This document shows positions 51,701-59,573 of a stretch of 64,000 bases of DNA, piece by piece. The position numbers were made by a program, and so were the translations under genes. Position 1 is the first letter of the stretch, and each line of letters starts with the position of its first letter. This stretch comes from Flavobacterium hankyongi (lineage in GTDB: Bacteria > Bacteroidota > Bacteroidia > Flavobacteriales > Flavobacteriaceae), in assembly GCF_036840915.1 (NCBI RefSeq), contig NZ_CP085725.1:3162001-3226000 (forward strand), in the 5' to 3' direction. Under the pieces are notes generated by a model that did no database searches, was not told the origin of the DNA, and was given only the letters and a program-made list of their open reading frames with translations.

Positions 51701-53288
51701 ACCAAAGGTTGGATTCAAAAACAGCCAAATCCCGGATACAGGAATTATTACCAAATATGCGCAAGCTTATTTAAAATCGTATTTTAAAAGAGTGGAAAGC
51801 GTAAAAGGTGGAATGGTTGCCGAATTTAGAAAACAATGGGGAATTCAGGAAAGTTATATTGATGAAAACGGATTCAAGCAATACAAAGAAAAAGACCGAA
51901 GTAAACATACACACCATACAATTGATGCCATAACGATTGCCTGTATGACCAAAGACAAATACGATGTTTTGGCTCACGCATGGAGATTGGAAGACGAGCA
52001 AAACAAAAAAGAGGCAAAAGCTATAATTGAACAAGCAAAACCCTGGAAGACCTTCAAAGAAGATTTGCTGAAAATTGAGGATGAAATTTTAGTTTCGCAT
52101 TTCACTCCTGACAATGTTAAAAAACAGTCTAAAAAAATTATTAGAGTTCGTGGAAAAAAGCAATATGTAGCCGAAATAGAGCGTGATGAAAAAGGAAAAG
52201 CAATACCAAAAAAAGATGCTAATGGGAAAGTAATTTACAAGTTAAACGAAAAAGGAGAAAAAATTCCAAGATTGCATCAAGGTGACACAGTAAGAGGTTC
52301 TTTGCATTTAGCAGGAAATTATGGAGCAATAAAACAGCCTGAGTTAGATGAGTTCACAAATAAACCGAAGCATACATCAAACGGAACTTTTATTTTAAAA
52401 AAAGACATAAAAGGGAATGATGTAATTAATTTTGTTGAGAGGAAAGCTTTGACAAAATTATCAGATAATGATATTAAAAATATTGTTGATCCTGTTGTTG
52501 CTCAAAAAATTCAAAAAGCTGTCGAAGAAGGCAAAATAACTTTTAAAACAATTTTAGGAAAAAAAGTTGCTGTAATTAAAGAAGGAACTACTATTTGGAT
52601 GAGAGAGCCAAATGAGGAGAAAAATTTAGTTGGGATTCCAATCAATAAGGTTCGTGTTTTCGTTCCAAATGTTAAAAACCCTTTAGAGATAAAAAAACAT
52701 AGCCTTTTATCTAAATCTCGTTTTGAACATAAACAAGTGATTTATGCGCAGAATGATGAGAATTATGCAATGGCTATATATGAGTTAGATGGTAAACGAG
52801 ATTTCGAATTGATTAATAATTTCAGTTTAGTAAAATTAATTAAACAAGGTCAAGGGAATTATCCTTTATCTAAAGAAAAAGAAATTCAAGGTAAAAAAGT
52901 ACAAATTCCAATAGTAAAAAGTAATAACCGTGATGTCGTTTTAAAAAGAGGACAACAAGTTGTTTTTTATGATAAAGAAACGGAAACTCCGAAAGATATT
53001 ACGGAAATTATTGATTTAAAAGGAAGGATTTACATTATTGAAGGGTTGTCAATTCAAAGAATAGTTAGGCCATCAGGAAAAATTGATGAATATGGGGTAA
53101 TCATGTTAAGATATTTTAAAGAAGCTAGAAAATCAGATGATATTAAAAAAGATAATTTTAAACCTGATGGTACTTTTAAATTAGGAGAAAATAAACCAAC
53201 AAGAAAAATGAATCATAATCAATTTTCGGCTTTTGTTGAAGGAATTGATTTTAAAGTATTGCCATCAGGAAAATTTCAAAAAATATAA
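48705..53288 (+). CDS. cas9: CRISPR-associated endonuclease Cas9, type II-C, large form
   Basis: A 1,527-residue RNA-guided DNA endonuclease with all catalytic residues present. RuvC-I ILGLDLGTNSIGWAI has Asp8. The Arg-rich bridge helix is at residues ~55-78. RuvC-II IHIEMARE has Glu787. The HNH domain FDIEHTIPRS has His896, with Asn919 in DKDFNRTIKG. RuvC-III HTHHTIDAI has His1071 and Asp1074. About 450 residues follow for the wedge and PAM-interacting region. It is divergent from the tracrRNA and directly followed by the array, with no csn2 or cas4, which fits subtype II-C. The length is at the large end for this subtype. Confidence 0.97.
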   Translation: MARILGLDLGTNSIGWAIIDTENEGKEQIIDKGVRIFSEGVKSEKGIESSRASERTAYRSARKIKYRRKLRKYETLKILSLNGMCPLSIEEVEDWKKSGFKKYPLNPEFLKWLRTDEVENKNPYVFRDRASKQKVALFELGRAFYHIAQRRGFLSNRLDQSAEGVFEEHNPQIQSLIEDLDTTNLILEELKSYFINLGIIDETVKGGFKKDLDEGEGKLKKLYTSLIAITKKNEDDIEKCKEELIARLNKKDDLGKVKGKIKDISQAMLDGNFKTLGQYFYSLYNKGEIRNQYTSREEHYLKEFEIICEVQGIEGIDNTEKLPEKKFTGLAKDLYKAIFFQRPLKSQKGLIGKCSFEKSKSRCAISHPDFEEYRMWTYLNTIKIGTQSEKTLRFLTQEEKLKLIPKFYRKNDFNFEVLAKELVEKGASFGYYKSSKKNEFFYWFNYKPTDSVSACQVSASLKNTVGDDWKTKIFTYQTLNAKKEEVTKTVDYKDLWHLLSVSTSDIYLYEYAKEKLGLDDKSAKAFSKIKLKKDFASLSLSAITKILPYLKEGLLYSHAVFMANISTIVDAEIWKDVEQRNYIQNKIAEIIENYTFEKGLLEVVNGLIKEYKTENEDGKKVYYSNEAEPEFANDLKKKLLVFYKSNKMEDEREQQAIFNHLLPIFIEQLKKYEFIKIKRLDEKVLEFLKGENETGQVFCSEEKGTDQEKEKKVNNRLKKLYHPSDIEVFKKKIIKDEFGNEKVVLGSPLTSSIKNPMAMRALHQLRKVLNTLILEGEVDENTRIHIEMARELNDANRRKGIQDYQKEREELYKIYESKIKELYQIKTGNELVIVTNEDLQRFESALQQTKDGRLITKEELLKYKIWEEQNHICVYTGRTISIDSFLGSDPKFDIEHTIPRSISQDNSLMNKTLCDKDFNRTIKGKKMPIELSNYNDILPRIQHWKKEAEKLDDEIKLITKQIKVASTKEIKDKKIRRRHYLTLKRDYLQGKYDRFIWKEPKVGFKNSQIPDTGIITKYAQAYLKSYFKRVESVKGGMVAEFRKQWGIQESYIDENGFKQYKEKDRSKHTHHTIDAITIACMTKDKYDVLAHAWRLEDEQNKKEAKAIIEQAKPWKTFKEDLLKIEDEILVSHFTPDNVKKQSKKIIRVRGKKQYVAEIERDEKGKAIPKKDANGKVIYKLNEKGEKIPRLHQGDTVRGSLHLAGNYGAIKQPELDEFTNKPKHTSNGTFILKKDIKGNDVINFVERKALTKLSDNDIKNIVDPVVAQKIQKAVEEGKITFKTILGKKVAVIKEGTTIWMREPNEEKNLVGIPINKVRVFVPNVKNPLEIKKHSLLSKSRFEHKQVIYAQNDENYAMAIYELDGKRDFELINNFSLVKLIKQGQGNYPLSKEKEIQGKKVQIPIVKSNNRDVVLKRGQQVVFYDKETETPKDITEIIDLKGRIYIIEGLSIQRIVRPSGKIDEYGVIMLRYFKEARKSDDIKKDNFKPDGTFKLGENKPTRKMNHNQFSAFVEGIDFKVLPSGKFQKI

Positions 53289-53382
53289 AAAAGAGAATAG
53301 GTTCTTTGACATAAGATTTTCATAGTCTTAAACAGCCAAACCACAACGAAAAATCTTTTGATTTTCTGCTAATGGATTTTAA
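53289..53382 (+). promoter_or_regulatory. cas9-side flank of the array with nested hairpins (leader candidate)
   Basis: CAAACCACAAC at 53337-53347 is the exact complement of the first 11 bases of repeat 1 (53383-53393). Between them a smaller hairpin AAAATC-TTTT-GATTTT occupies 53350-53365. TAAGA/TCTTA arms lie at 53321-53341. A promoter-like TTTGACATAAG starts at 53312, but no exact -7 box follows. It could be the leader or a processing/attenuation structure. Confidence 0.45.
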
Positions 53383-55789
53383 GTTGTGGTTTGATTAAAG
53401 ATTAGAGAACACGATATTAGAGCTTCAAGCAGAAAAGAAAACAGCAAAGTTGTGGTTTGATTAAAGATTAGAGAACACGATATTATCTTTGCAAACTAAC
53501 TGAATTTGTAAATAGTTGTGGTTTGATTAAAGATTAGAGAACACGATATTCTCGAGAAGTTCGAGAAAGGTCAGGAGCGAGTTGTGGTTTGATTAAAGAT
53601 TAGAGAACACGATATTCCTCTATAATTGATTTTGTTTGCTAAATCAGTTGTGGTTTGATTAAAGATTAGAGAACACGATATTGTAACTCTTTTCTTGAGA
53701 AGTTCTCAAATGTTGTGGTTTGATTAAAGATTAGAGAACACGATATTTAGAAAATGATTTAGAAGCTTTTATGCCAAGTTGTGGTTTGATTAAAGATTAG
53801 AGAACACGATATTTCTTTTCGTCATCATATACCGCGCCGCCCGTTGTGGTTTGATTAAAGATTAGAAAACACGATATTTTGATTGCCTTGTACCTCCTGT
53901 AGAGACTCGTTGTGGTTTGATTAAAGATTAGAAAACACGATATTGAAATAGTGTAATGGTAACATAATGGTCTCGTTGTGGTTTGATTAAAGATTAGAAA
54001 ACACGATATTTACCGAAGAATAGCATCTCTTAAATTTAGAGTTGTGGTTTGATTAAAGATTAGAAAACACGATATTATCAATAAAAAACATTTGTTTCAA
54101 GGATTAGTTGTGGTTTGATTAAAGATTAGAAAACACGATATTATTTATTTTATAAAGCTGGAGTCCCATTAGGTTGTGGTTTGATTAAAGATTAGAAAAC
54201 ACGATATTTTTTTCTAACTGAACATCTTCAAGGAATAGTTGTGGTTTGATTAAAGATTAGAAAACACGATATTTATGTGGGTAAAAAGCTATAGGATTGC
54301 CTGGTTGTGGTTTGATTAAAGATTAGAAAACACGATATTTCAATGTACATATCCTTTGTTAAGCATAGGGTTGTGGTTTGATTAAAGATTAGAAAACACG
54401 ATATTCTTCGGTAGATTTTCAATTAAAGCAAGAGGGTTGTGGTTTGATTAAAGATTAGAAAACACGATATTCCATGCTGTTGCGTTTGTTGTGATACCAG
54501 TGTTGTGGTTTGATTAAAGATTAGAAAACACGATATTGTTTATGAAAAAGTTGAAACTCAAAGAACAGTTGTGGTTTGATTAAAGATTAGAAAACACGAT
54601 ATTTGCAATTCGACATAATTAGATAACCCAAGTGTTGTGGTTTGATTAAAGATTAGAAAACACGATATTATTTTTGTTTTGTTTAATTTAATAATCCTGG
54701 TTGTGGTTTGATTAAAGATTAGAAAACACGATATTTCTGTGTCATCAGCACCATAGATAATTGAGGTTGTGGTTTGATTAAAGATTAGAAAACACGATAT
54801 TTTTGAAATGCCTTTCCAACCACCTAATCAAGTTGTGGTTTGATTAAAGATTAGAAAACACGATATTACTGTCGTATTTTTCCGTTACTATTTACAGTTG
54901 TGGTTTGATTAAAGATTAGAAAACACGATATTGTTTTATTATTTTTACAACATGATACTAGCGTTGTGGTTTGATTAAAGATTAGAAAACACGATATTGC
55001 GTATTATGAAAGTGAATTTAATCCAACGGTTGTGGTTTGATTAAAGATTAGAAAACACGATATTCAAGGGTTTAAAAAGAAAGAATTTTGTAAAGTTGTG
55101 GTTTGATTAAAGATTAGAAAACACGATATTGGAGTAAATCAAAGAAAGAACAAAAAGAAGGTTGTGGTTTGATTAAAGATTAGAAAACACGATATTTTCT
55201 TCTTGTATCTCTAATGCGATAGTCTTGTTGTGGTTTGATTAAAGATTAGAAAACACGATATTTTAGCATATAAAATAAGCACTAAAGAACCAGTTGTGGT
55301 TTGATTAAAGATTAGAAAACACGATATTTCTTCGTAAAAAGTATATGCGTATTCTTTGTTGTGGTTTGATTAAAGATTAGAAAACACGATATTGAAAACT
55401 GGGTACGAATAACAGAAACAGAAGTTGTGGTTTGATTAAAGATTAGAAAACACGATATTTTGGCGTAATAAGTGGAGAATTTACGGTTTGTTGTGGTTTG
55501 ATTAAAGATTAGAAAACACGATATTTGTTTGTGCTTTCTCTAACTTCTCAACATCGTTGTGGTTTGATTAAAGATTAGAAAACACGATATTAAAGTAAGC
55601 CAAAAGTTTAGATTTAAAAACGTTGTGGTTTGATTAAAGATTAGAAAACACGATATTCATTTAACAAGATACTACGTTCTACTACTGGTTGTGGTTTGAT
55701 TAAAGATTAGAAAACACGATATTCAATGCAAAATTCAAAAGATGATGAAATGTGTTGTGGTTTGATTAAAGATTAGAAAACACGATATT
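53383..55789 (+). CRISPR. Type II-C CRISPR array, 37 repeats and 36 spacers
   Basis: The repeat is 36 bp, beginning GTTGTGGTTTGATTAAAG and ending ACACGATATT. Spacers are 30 bp except five of 29 bp (numbers 5, 7, 13, 23 and 30). Repeats 1-7 carry G at position 25 (TTAGAGAACAC) and repeats 8-37 carry A (TTAGAAAACAC). Otherwise all repeats are identical, including the last. The tracrRNA anti-repeat shows that crRNAs are read on the plus strand, away from cas9. No two spacers are alike by eye. I could not match spacers to any target without a search. Confidence 0.97.
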
Positions 55790-56027
55790 AGTTGAGTTGT
55801 TATCTTCTGATATTTAAGTGTTTATATTAAAATATCGTAATAAAAAATGCTTCTTTTTTGCAGTGATAAGGCAAGATTGAGGTATTTTTTTATTTTCATT
55901 GTTGGAAGATAGCCCGCAAGCTTATTCTTTTGATGATAAATCATTCTTAAAATTTTGATTTTTAAATTCAAAAAGCAATAAATTTATCTCAGTATTCTAT
56001 AAAAGCCTTTTAAAATTTATATTCGCC
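55790..56027. other. 238-base flank between array and transposase
   Basis: AATATCGT at 55831-55838 is the complement of the last eight bases of the terminal repeat, 42 bases after it. AT-rich DNA follows with no gene. It could be the array's distal leader or trailer. Bases 56005-56027 must hold the start region of the transposase gene. Confidence 0.5.
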
Positions 56028-56567
56028 ATGAAAAATCGTAAAAGAAATCGAATGTCTGGATTCGATTATTCCAGCAATAATTTATATTTTATCACGAATT
56101 GTGTAAAAAATAATTTGTGTTGTTTTGGTAATGTGATTCCCGTAGGGACAGGTCGCGACCTGTCCGTCCAACATCCCGATAATAATTCCCAAAATATTAT
56201 CATGCAATTGAATGAATATGGCGCAATTGTAAAAAATAAAATTGAATGGTTAGAATTGCAATATCCTTATGTAGCGATTCATAATTATGTAATCATGCCC
56301 AATCATTTTCATTTAATTTTAGAAATCGATAGTAATAAAATAAAAGTTAAAGAAGTTAAAATAAAATCTGTTTCAAGTTTGATGGGAGCCTTAAAAACGA
56401 CAACCTCAAAGCAAATACATAATTTAGGATTTGTTGATTTTGCTTGGCATCGTTCTTTTCACGATCATATTATTAGAGACGAAAAACAATTTTTTTACAT
56501 TACAAGCTATATTGATAATAACCCTCAAAAATGGTTTCAAGATAAATTTTTTAATGCCCTAAAATAA
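56028..56567 (+). CDS. REP-associated tyrosine transposase (RAYT, Y1-type)
   Basis: A 179-residue member of the Y1/HUH transposase group. The HUH motif is MPNHFHLIL (His93, His95). The catalytic Tyr lies in FYITSYIDNNPQKW (probably Tyr161), preceded by WHRSFHDHIIRDE. These single-strand transposases recognise palindromic REP elements. Residues ~38-52 (VGTGRDLSVQHPDNN) look like an extra loop and are encoded by a stretch containing a 20-bp perfect palindrome. The gene lies between the array and cas2, its last nine bases overlapping the end of cas2 on the opposite strand. Confidence 0.88.
   Translation: MKNRKRNRMSGFDYSSNNLYFITNCVKNNLCCFGNVIPVGTGRDLSVQHPDNNSQNIIMQLNEYGAIVKNKIEWLELQYPYVAIHNYVIMPNHFHLILEIDSNKIKVKEVKIKSVSSLMGALKTTTSKQIHNLGFVDFAWHRSFHDHIIRDEKQFFYITSYIDNNPQKWFQDKFFNALK
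56146..56165. repeat. 20-bp perfect palindrome inside the transposase gene
   Basis: GGACAGGTCG is followed directly by its own reverse complement. It is GC-rich in an AT-rich gene and encodes GTGRDLS without breaking the frame. It has the form of a REP-type target for the very enzyme that contains it. Confidence 0.85.
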
Positions 56568-56888
56568 TTCCAATTGTGTAGGCTGAGGCTCTTTGGGTAT
56601 TGCTGCCTTGCCCCAAAAATTCAAGATATTACCAAATTGCTTGTCGGTTATTCGCAATACTGAAACTTTTCCTAAAGGGGGGAGCAATTTGTGAATTCGT
56701 TTCTCATGAACATCTGCACTTTCGCCGCTAGCACAATGTCTAATATATACCGAATATTGCATCATGCTAAAACCATCCTTCAACAAATTGTTTCGAAAGC
56801 CTGAGGCATTTTTTCTATCCTTTTTAGTTTCTGTTGGCAAATCAAAAAATACAAATAACCACATAATTCGGTATCCATTTAGCTCCAT
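56559..56888 (-). CDS. cas2: CRISPR-associated protein Cas2
   Basis: A 109-residue Cas2 with MWLFVFFDLPTETKKDRK (conserved Asp16) and FSMMQYSVYIRHCASGESAD, as in type II Cas2. It forms the spacer-acquisition complex with Cas1. The ATG at 56888 is preferred to upstream in-frame codons because it gives the normal N-terminus and overlaps the cas1 stop by 10 bases, allowing coupled translation. The 3' end overlaps the transposase gene by 9 bases. It is convergent to the array, an unusual arrangement compared with a cas9-cas1-cas2-array operon. Confidence 0.95.
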   Translation of the reverse strand: MELNGYRIMWLFVFFDLPTETKKDRKNASGFRNNLLKDGFSMMQYSVYIRHCASGESADVHEKRIHKLLPPLGKVSVLRITDKQFGNILNFWGKAAIPKEPQPTQLELF

Positions 56889-57763
56889 AGTTTTGGATAT
56901 TTTATCTTTTTCCGTTCCCCAGTAAAACATTGCTGCAATGAACTAGCCGTTTTTTGTAATGCAACCATTAATGGACTTTTTTCTTCTTTGAAATAAACTG
57001 TTCGAGTTAGAATTTGTAATAGTTCGGACTTTATTTCTGTATTTAATTCTTGCTCTCGGTATTGTTGCATTATTTCGTATACTTTTTCATCTACAATAGG
57101 TCGAAAAGGTTCCATAATATCATCTGCAAGTGCAAAAGCATTGTATTTGCTTTTATGATGAATTCCTAACGTATTTAAAAGACCACTTCCTGAAAGTGCT
57201 CTTGCAGTTGCGGCTCTGAGCAATGCATAACCATAGTTCAAAAAATTATTAGGATAATCACCAAAACGCTCTCTTTTAAATTGATGTTCAAAAAAGGTTT
57301 TCCAATAAAAATTTGCAGCAACTCCTTCCATATTAGAAGTATCACCACTCAAAACCTTGGATGCTAAAAAGTCAAAATTATTTTTCTTTGCCGTAATTTT
57401 TTCTAACAATATTCCCTGGTTGGTAATTTTCTCTACTATCGTTTGTTGCCAAAGTTGTTTTTTTAAAGGGAGACTTGCCTCTATTTGATTTTTAAATATT
57501 TCTTGTTGAATGTGATGACTATTTAGATTTAAGAATAATCCATTAGGCAAGTGATTTTTGCCACAAATTATAACAGAGGAATTGTTTTCAATTAACAAGT
57601 TTAATGCAGGCAGACTAATATATGTTTCTTGATTGTCAATAACTAAAAAGCCGATGTCTTCTATTGAAATTGTTCCTTTTCTATGTTCATTTTCAATAAC
57701 TAATTGATTTAGTTTTGTAGTAATTGAGCTTTTATTTTCTATTAATATGGCTTTCTTTAACAT
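56879..57763 (-). CDS. cas1: CRISPR-associated integrase Cas1
   Basis: A 294-residue type II Cas1. The metal-binding residues are Glu146 in SNMEGVAANFYW, a His in GIHHKSKYNAF (His202/203) and Asp215 or Glu218 in ADDIMEPFRP. NGLFLNLNSHH and LLRAATARAL are also typical. It integrates new spacers with Cas2. It is the first gene of a two-gene operon on the strand opposite cas9, so acquisition genes are expressed separately from interference genes. An ACGGTTTTCCGTA motif lies 58 bases upstream, in the divergent intergenic region. Confidence 0.95.
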   Translation of the reverse strand: MLKKAILIENKSSITTKLNQLVIENEHRKGTISIEDIGFLVIDNQETYISLPALNLLIENNSSVIICGKNHLPNGLFLNLNSHHIQQEIFKNQIEASLPLKKQLWQQTIVEKITNQGILLEKITAKKNNFDFLASKVLSGDTSNMEGVAANFYWKTFFEHQFKRERFGDYPNNFLNYGYALLRAATARALSGSGLLNTLGIHHKSKYNAFALADDIMEPFRPIVDEKVYEIMQQYREQELNTEIKSELLQILTRTVYFKEEKSPLMVALQKTASSLQQCFTGERKKIKYPKLWS

Positions 57764-57818
57764 TAGATAAAAATTAATGGTAATTTAATTCTTAAAAGTG
57801 ATTGGTTTTTACGGTTTT

Positions 57819-57854
57819 CCGTATCCATAATATTCTGTGTTCTCTTACTTTTGA
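57819..57854 (+). promoter_or_regulatory. ACGGTTTTCCGTA motif (copy 4) and -7 box
   Basis: The best palindrome of the set is at 57821-57833. An exact -7 box TACTTTTG at 57847-57854 precedes the lipoprotein gene at 57868. The spacing from motif start to box is 26 bases, shorter than the 35 seen for copies 2 and 3. cas1 starts 58 bases away on the other strand. Confidence 0.5.
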
Positions 57855-57867
57855 AATAAAACTAAAT

Positions 57868-58278
57868 ATGATTAAAAAATTACTTTTTATAACTTTCATA
57901 GGTTTAGTTACAGTTTCTTGTAAACAAGAGACCCCAAAACCAAAAGAGAAAATTGTTCCGTTTGTAGAAAAAATCCTCCCAGAAGATATAAAAACAATTA
58001 CGCCCGAGGAAGCACAGACATTTCATAAAAATCCTGAGCGGAAGTATGAATACAGAACAGGAACTTATAATAATTATGAATACGATTATGACGTGATAGG
58101 TTCAGATAGTCTAAAAAATCATGTGAAAGGAAATGTAATTGTGAAAGGAAAGTATGGAGCAGGTATGCTTACTGATTCGCTGGGAAGAGTATTTGATGTG
58201 GAGGTAGAATGGACAGGCTATGATATGCTTAAAGGCAAGGATAAAAGAGGAAATACATATACCCTGAAGACAGAATAG
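57868..58278 (+). CDS. Small lipoprotein divergent from cas1
   Basis: A 136-residue lipoprotein (TFIGLVTVSCKQE, Cys18). The mature part holds a Pro/Lys-rich linker and a beta domain (YEYDYDVIGSDSLKNHVKGNVIVKGKYGAGMLTDSLGRVFDVEVEW). No family recognised. It starts behind a clear -7 box and an ACGGTTTTCCGTA motif and leads a same-strand run with the next two secreted-protein genes. The ATG at 57868 is chosen because it gives a proper signal peptide. Confidence 0.7.
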   Translation: MIKKLLFITFIGLVTVSCKQETPKPKEKIVPFVEKILPEDIKTITPEEAQTFHKNPERKYEYRTGTYNNYEYDYDVIGSDSLKNHVKGNVIVKGKYGAGMLTDSLGRVFDVEVEWTGYDMLKGKDKRGNTYTLKTE

Positions 58279-58313
58279 TGCTACTTTCAGGATTAACTTA
58301 ATATTTATACGCC

Positions 58314-58517
58314 ATGAAATTAATTTGTTTGCTATTATTATGTATTACTTTTCATTCTGCTGATGAAAAAGTTTATGTTTGTTTTTCAAAAGGAGCCTCA
58401 AGATATCACTATAAAGAACATTGTAGAGGATTAAGTGCCTGTAAGCATGTTATAAAAAAAATGACTATTGAAGAGGCTAGAGAATTTGGCTTCACTCTTT
58501 GTAAGTGGGAAGATTAA
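58314..58517 (+). CDS. 67-aa secreted cysteine-containing protein
   Basis: A 67-residue product with an N-terminal signal (ICLLLLCITFHSAD) and a compact core, VYVCFSKGASRYHYKEHCRGLSACKHVIK, ending FTLCKWED, with four mature cysteines. Short proteins with YHYxxHCRGL..C are common in Bacteroidota and often lie beside secreted nucleases or competence genes. I know of no defined function. It starts 35 bases after the lipoprotein stop and the nuclease gene follows 15 bases later. Confidence 0.7.
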   Translation: MKLICLLLLCITFHSADEKVYVCFSKGASRYHYKEHCRGLSACKHVIKKMTIEEAREFGFTLCKWED

Positions 58518-58532
58518 AAAGAGATTGTAAAG

Positions 58533-59342
58533 ATGCGTTACTTCTACACCGGTTTATTAATATGTTTGCTATTTGTCAGTACAGTATCTGCTCAGATAAA
58601 GGTGTGTTCCTGGAATGTTGAAAACATAGGTAAATCAAAATCAGATGAGGATATTGAATTTATTGCTATCATGTTACGTGACTTTGATGTTGTAGCGATA
58701 CAAGAAGTAGTTGCAGGTTATGGTGGTGCTCAAGCTGTCGCAAAATTGGCAGATGCCTTGAATCGAAAGGAAGCAAAATGGGAGTATGTTGTTAGTGATC
58801 CAACCTCAGGGAGTACGTATAAAACAGAACGTTATGCTTTTTTATGGAAAAGTCATGTTTTAAAAATTAAAGAGACTCCATGGTTGGAAAAAAAATATCA
58901 GACCTTAATTGATAGAGAACCTTTTTATGCTACGTTTAAATCAGGGACTAAAGAATTTACATTGGCTAATTTTCACGCTATTACCAAAAGTAAACAACCA
59001 GAGACAGAAATTAAGTATTTTAAATTGTTACCATCCCAATACCCAAATTTGAACTTAATCTTTATTGGTGATTTCAACTGTCCACAATCACATACTGTTT
59101 TTAATCCTCTTAAAAGTATGGGCTATATTTCGGTTTTTAAAAATCAAAAAACATCCTTAAAAAAGGAATGTAATAGAGATACTTGTTTGGCTTCTGAATT
59201 TGATAATATTTGGTTTGATGGGAAAAAGAATAAGGTTGTAAATAGAAAAGCAATTCATTTTTATGAAAATTTTCAATCTCTTGACGAAGCACGAAAAATT
59301 TCGGACCACATACCTATAGTGGTTGAATTTGAGTTTTTCTAG
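58533..59342 (+). CDS. Secreted endonuclease/exonuclease/phosphatase-family protein
   Basis: A 269-residue protein with a signal peptide (LLICLLFVSTVSAQ). DNase I-like motifs follow in order: KVCSWNVENIG, VVAIQEVV, ANFHAITK, LIFIGDFNCPQ and the C-terminal ISDHIPIVVEF. These supply the catalytic Glu, His, Asp and Asn of the family. It probably cuts extracellular or periplasmic DNA. It is the last gene of the run started at 57868. Phosphodiesterase or phosphatase activity on another substrate is possible. Confidence 0.88.
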   Translation: MRYFYTGLLICLLFVSTVSAQIKVCSWNVENIGKSKSDEDIEFIAIMLRDFDVVAIQEVVAGYGGAQAVAKLADALNRKEAKWEYVVSDPTSGSTYKTERYAFLWKSHVLKIKETPWLEKKYQTLIDREPFYATFKSGTKEFTLANFHAITKSKQPETEIKYFKLLPSQYPNLNLIFIGDFNCPQSHTVFNPLKSMGYISVFKNQKTSLKKECNRDTCLASEFDNIWFDGKKNKVVNRKAIHFYENFQSLDEARKISDHIPIVVEFEFF

Positions 59343-59529
59343 ACATAGAATTAATTTTATAAAATTAAACAATGAATGAAAGATACTAGATCTAAAAGGT
59401 GTTGAGAAATTCAAGGGTATATTTACTGTGACAACAATCAAAGATTTAAGTTAACATTGAATAAAATGAACTTTATATAATATCGAACTCATTATTGTCA
59501 ATCGCTGATTTAAATTAATCTTAAATAAC

Positions 59530-59553
59530 AAACTGCCTCTTTTGAGGCAGTTT
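59530..59553. terminator. Terminator between nuclease and surface-protein genes
   Basis: AAACTGCCTC pairs perfectly with GAGGCAGTTT around TTTT. It lies 21 bases from the end of the minus-strand surface protein gene and can serve both convergent genes. Confidence 0.8.
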
Positions 59554-59573
59554 ATATATGTAATTTATTAGAA

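Noticed and set aside
53383..55789. Possible promoters inside each repeat (TTTG at repeat positions 8-11 and TA at 33-34)
   Set aside because: The spacing is 21 bases, longer than usual, and a -7 box would need TTTG at the start of the spacer. Only spacer 22 supplies it, so there is no general repeat-borne promoter.
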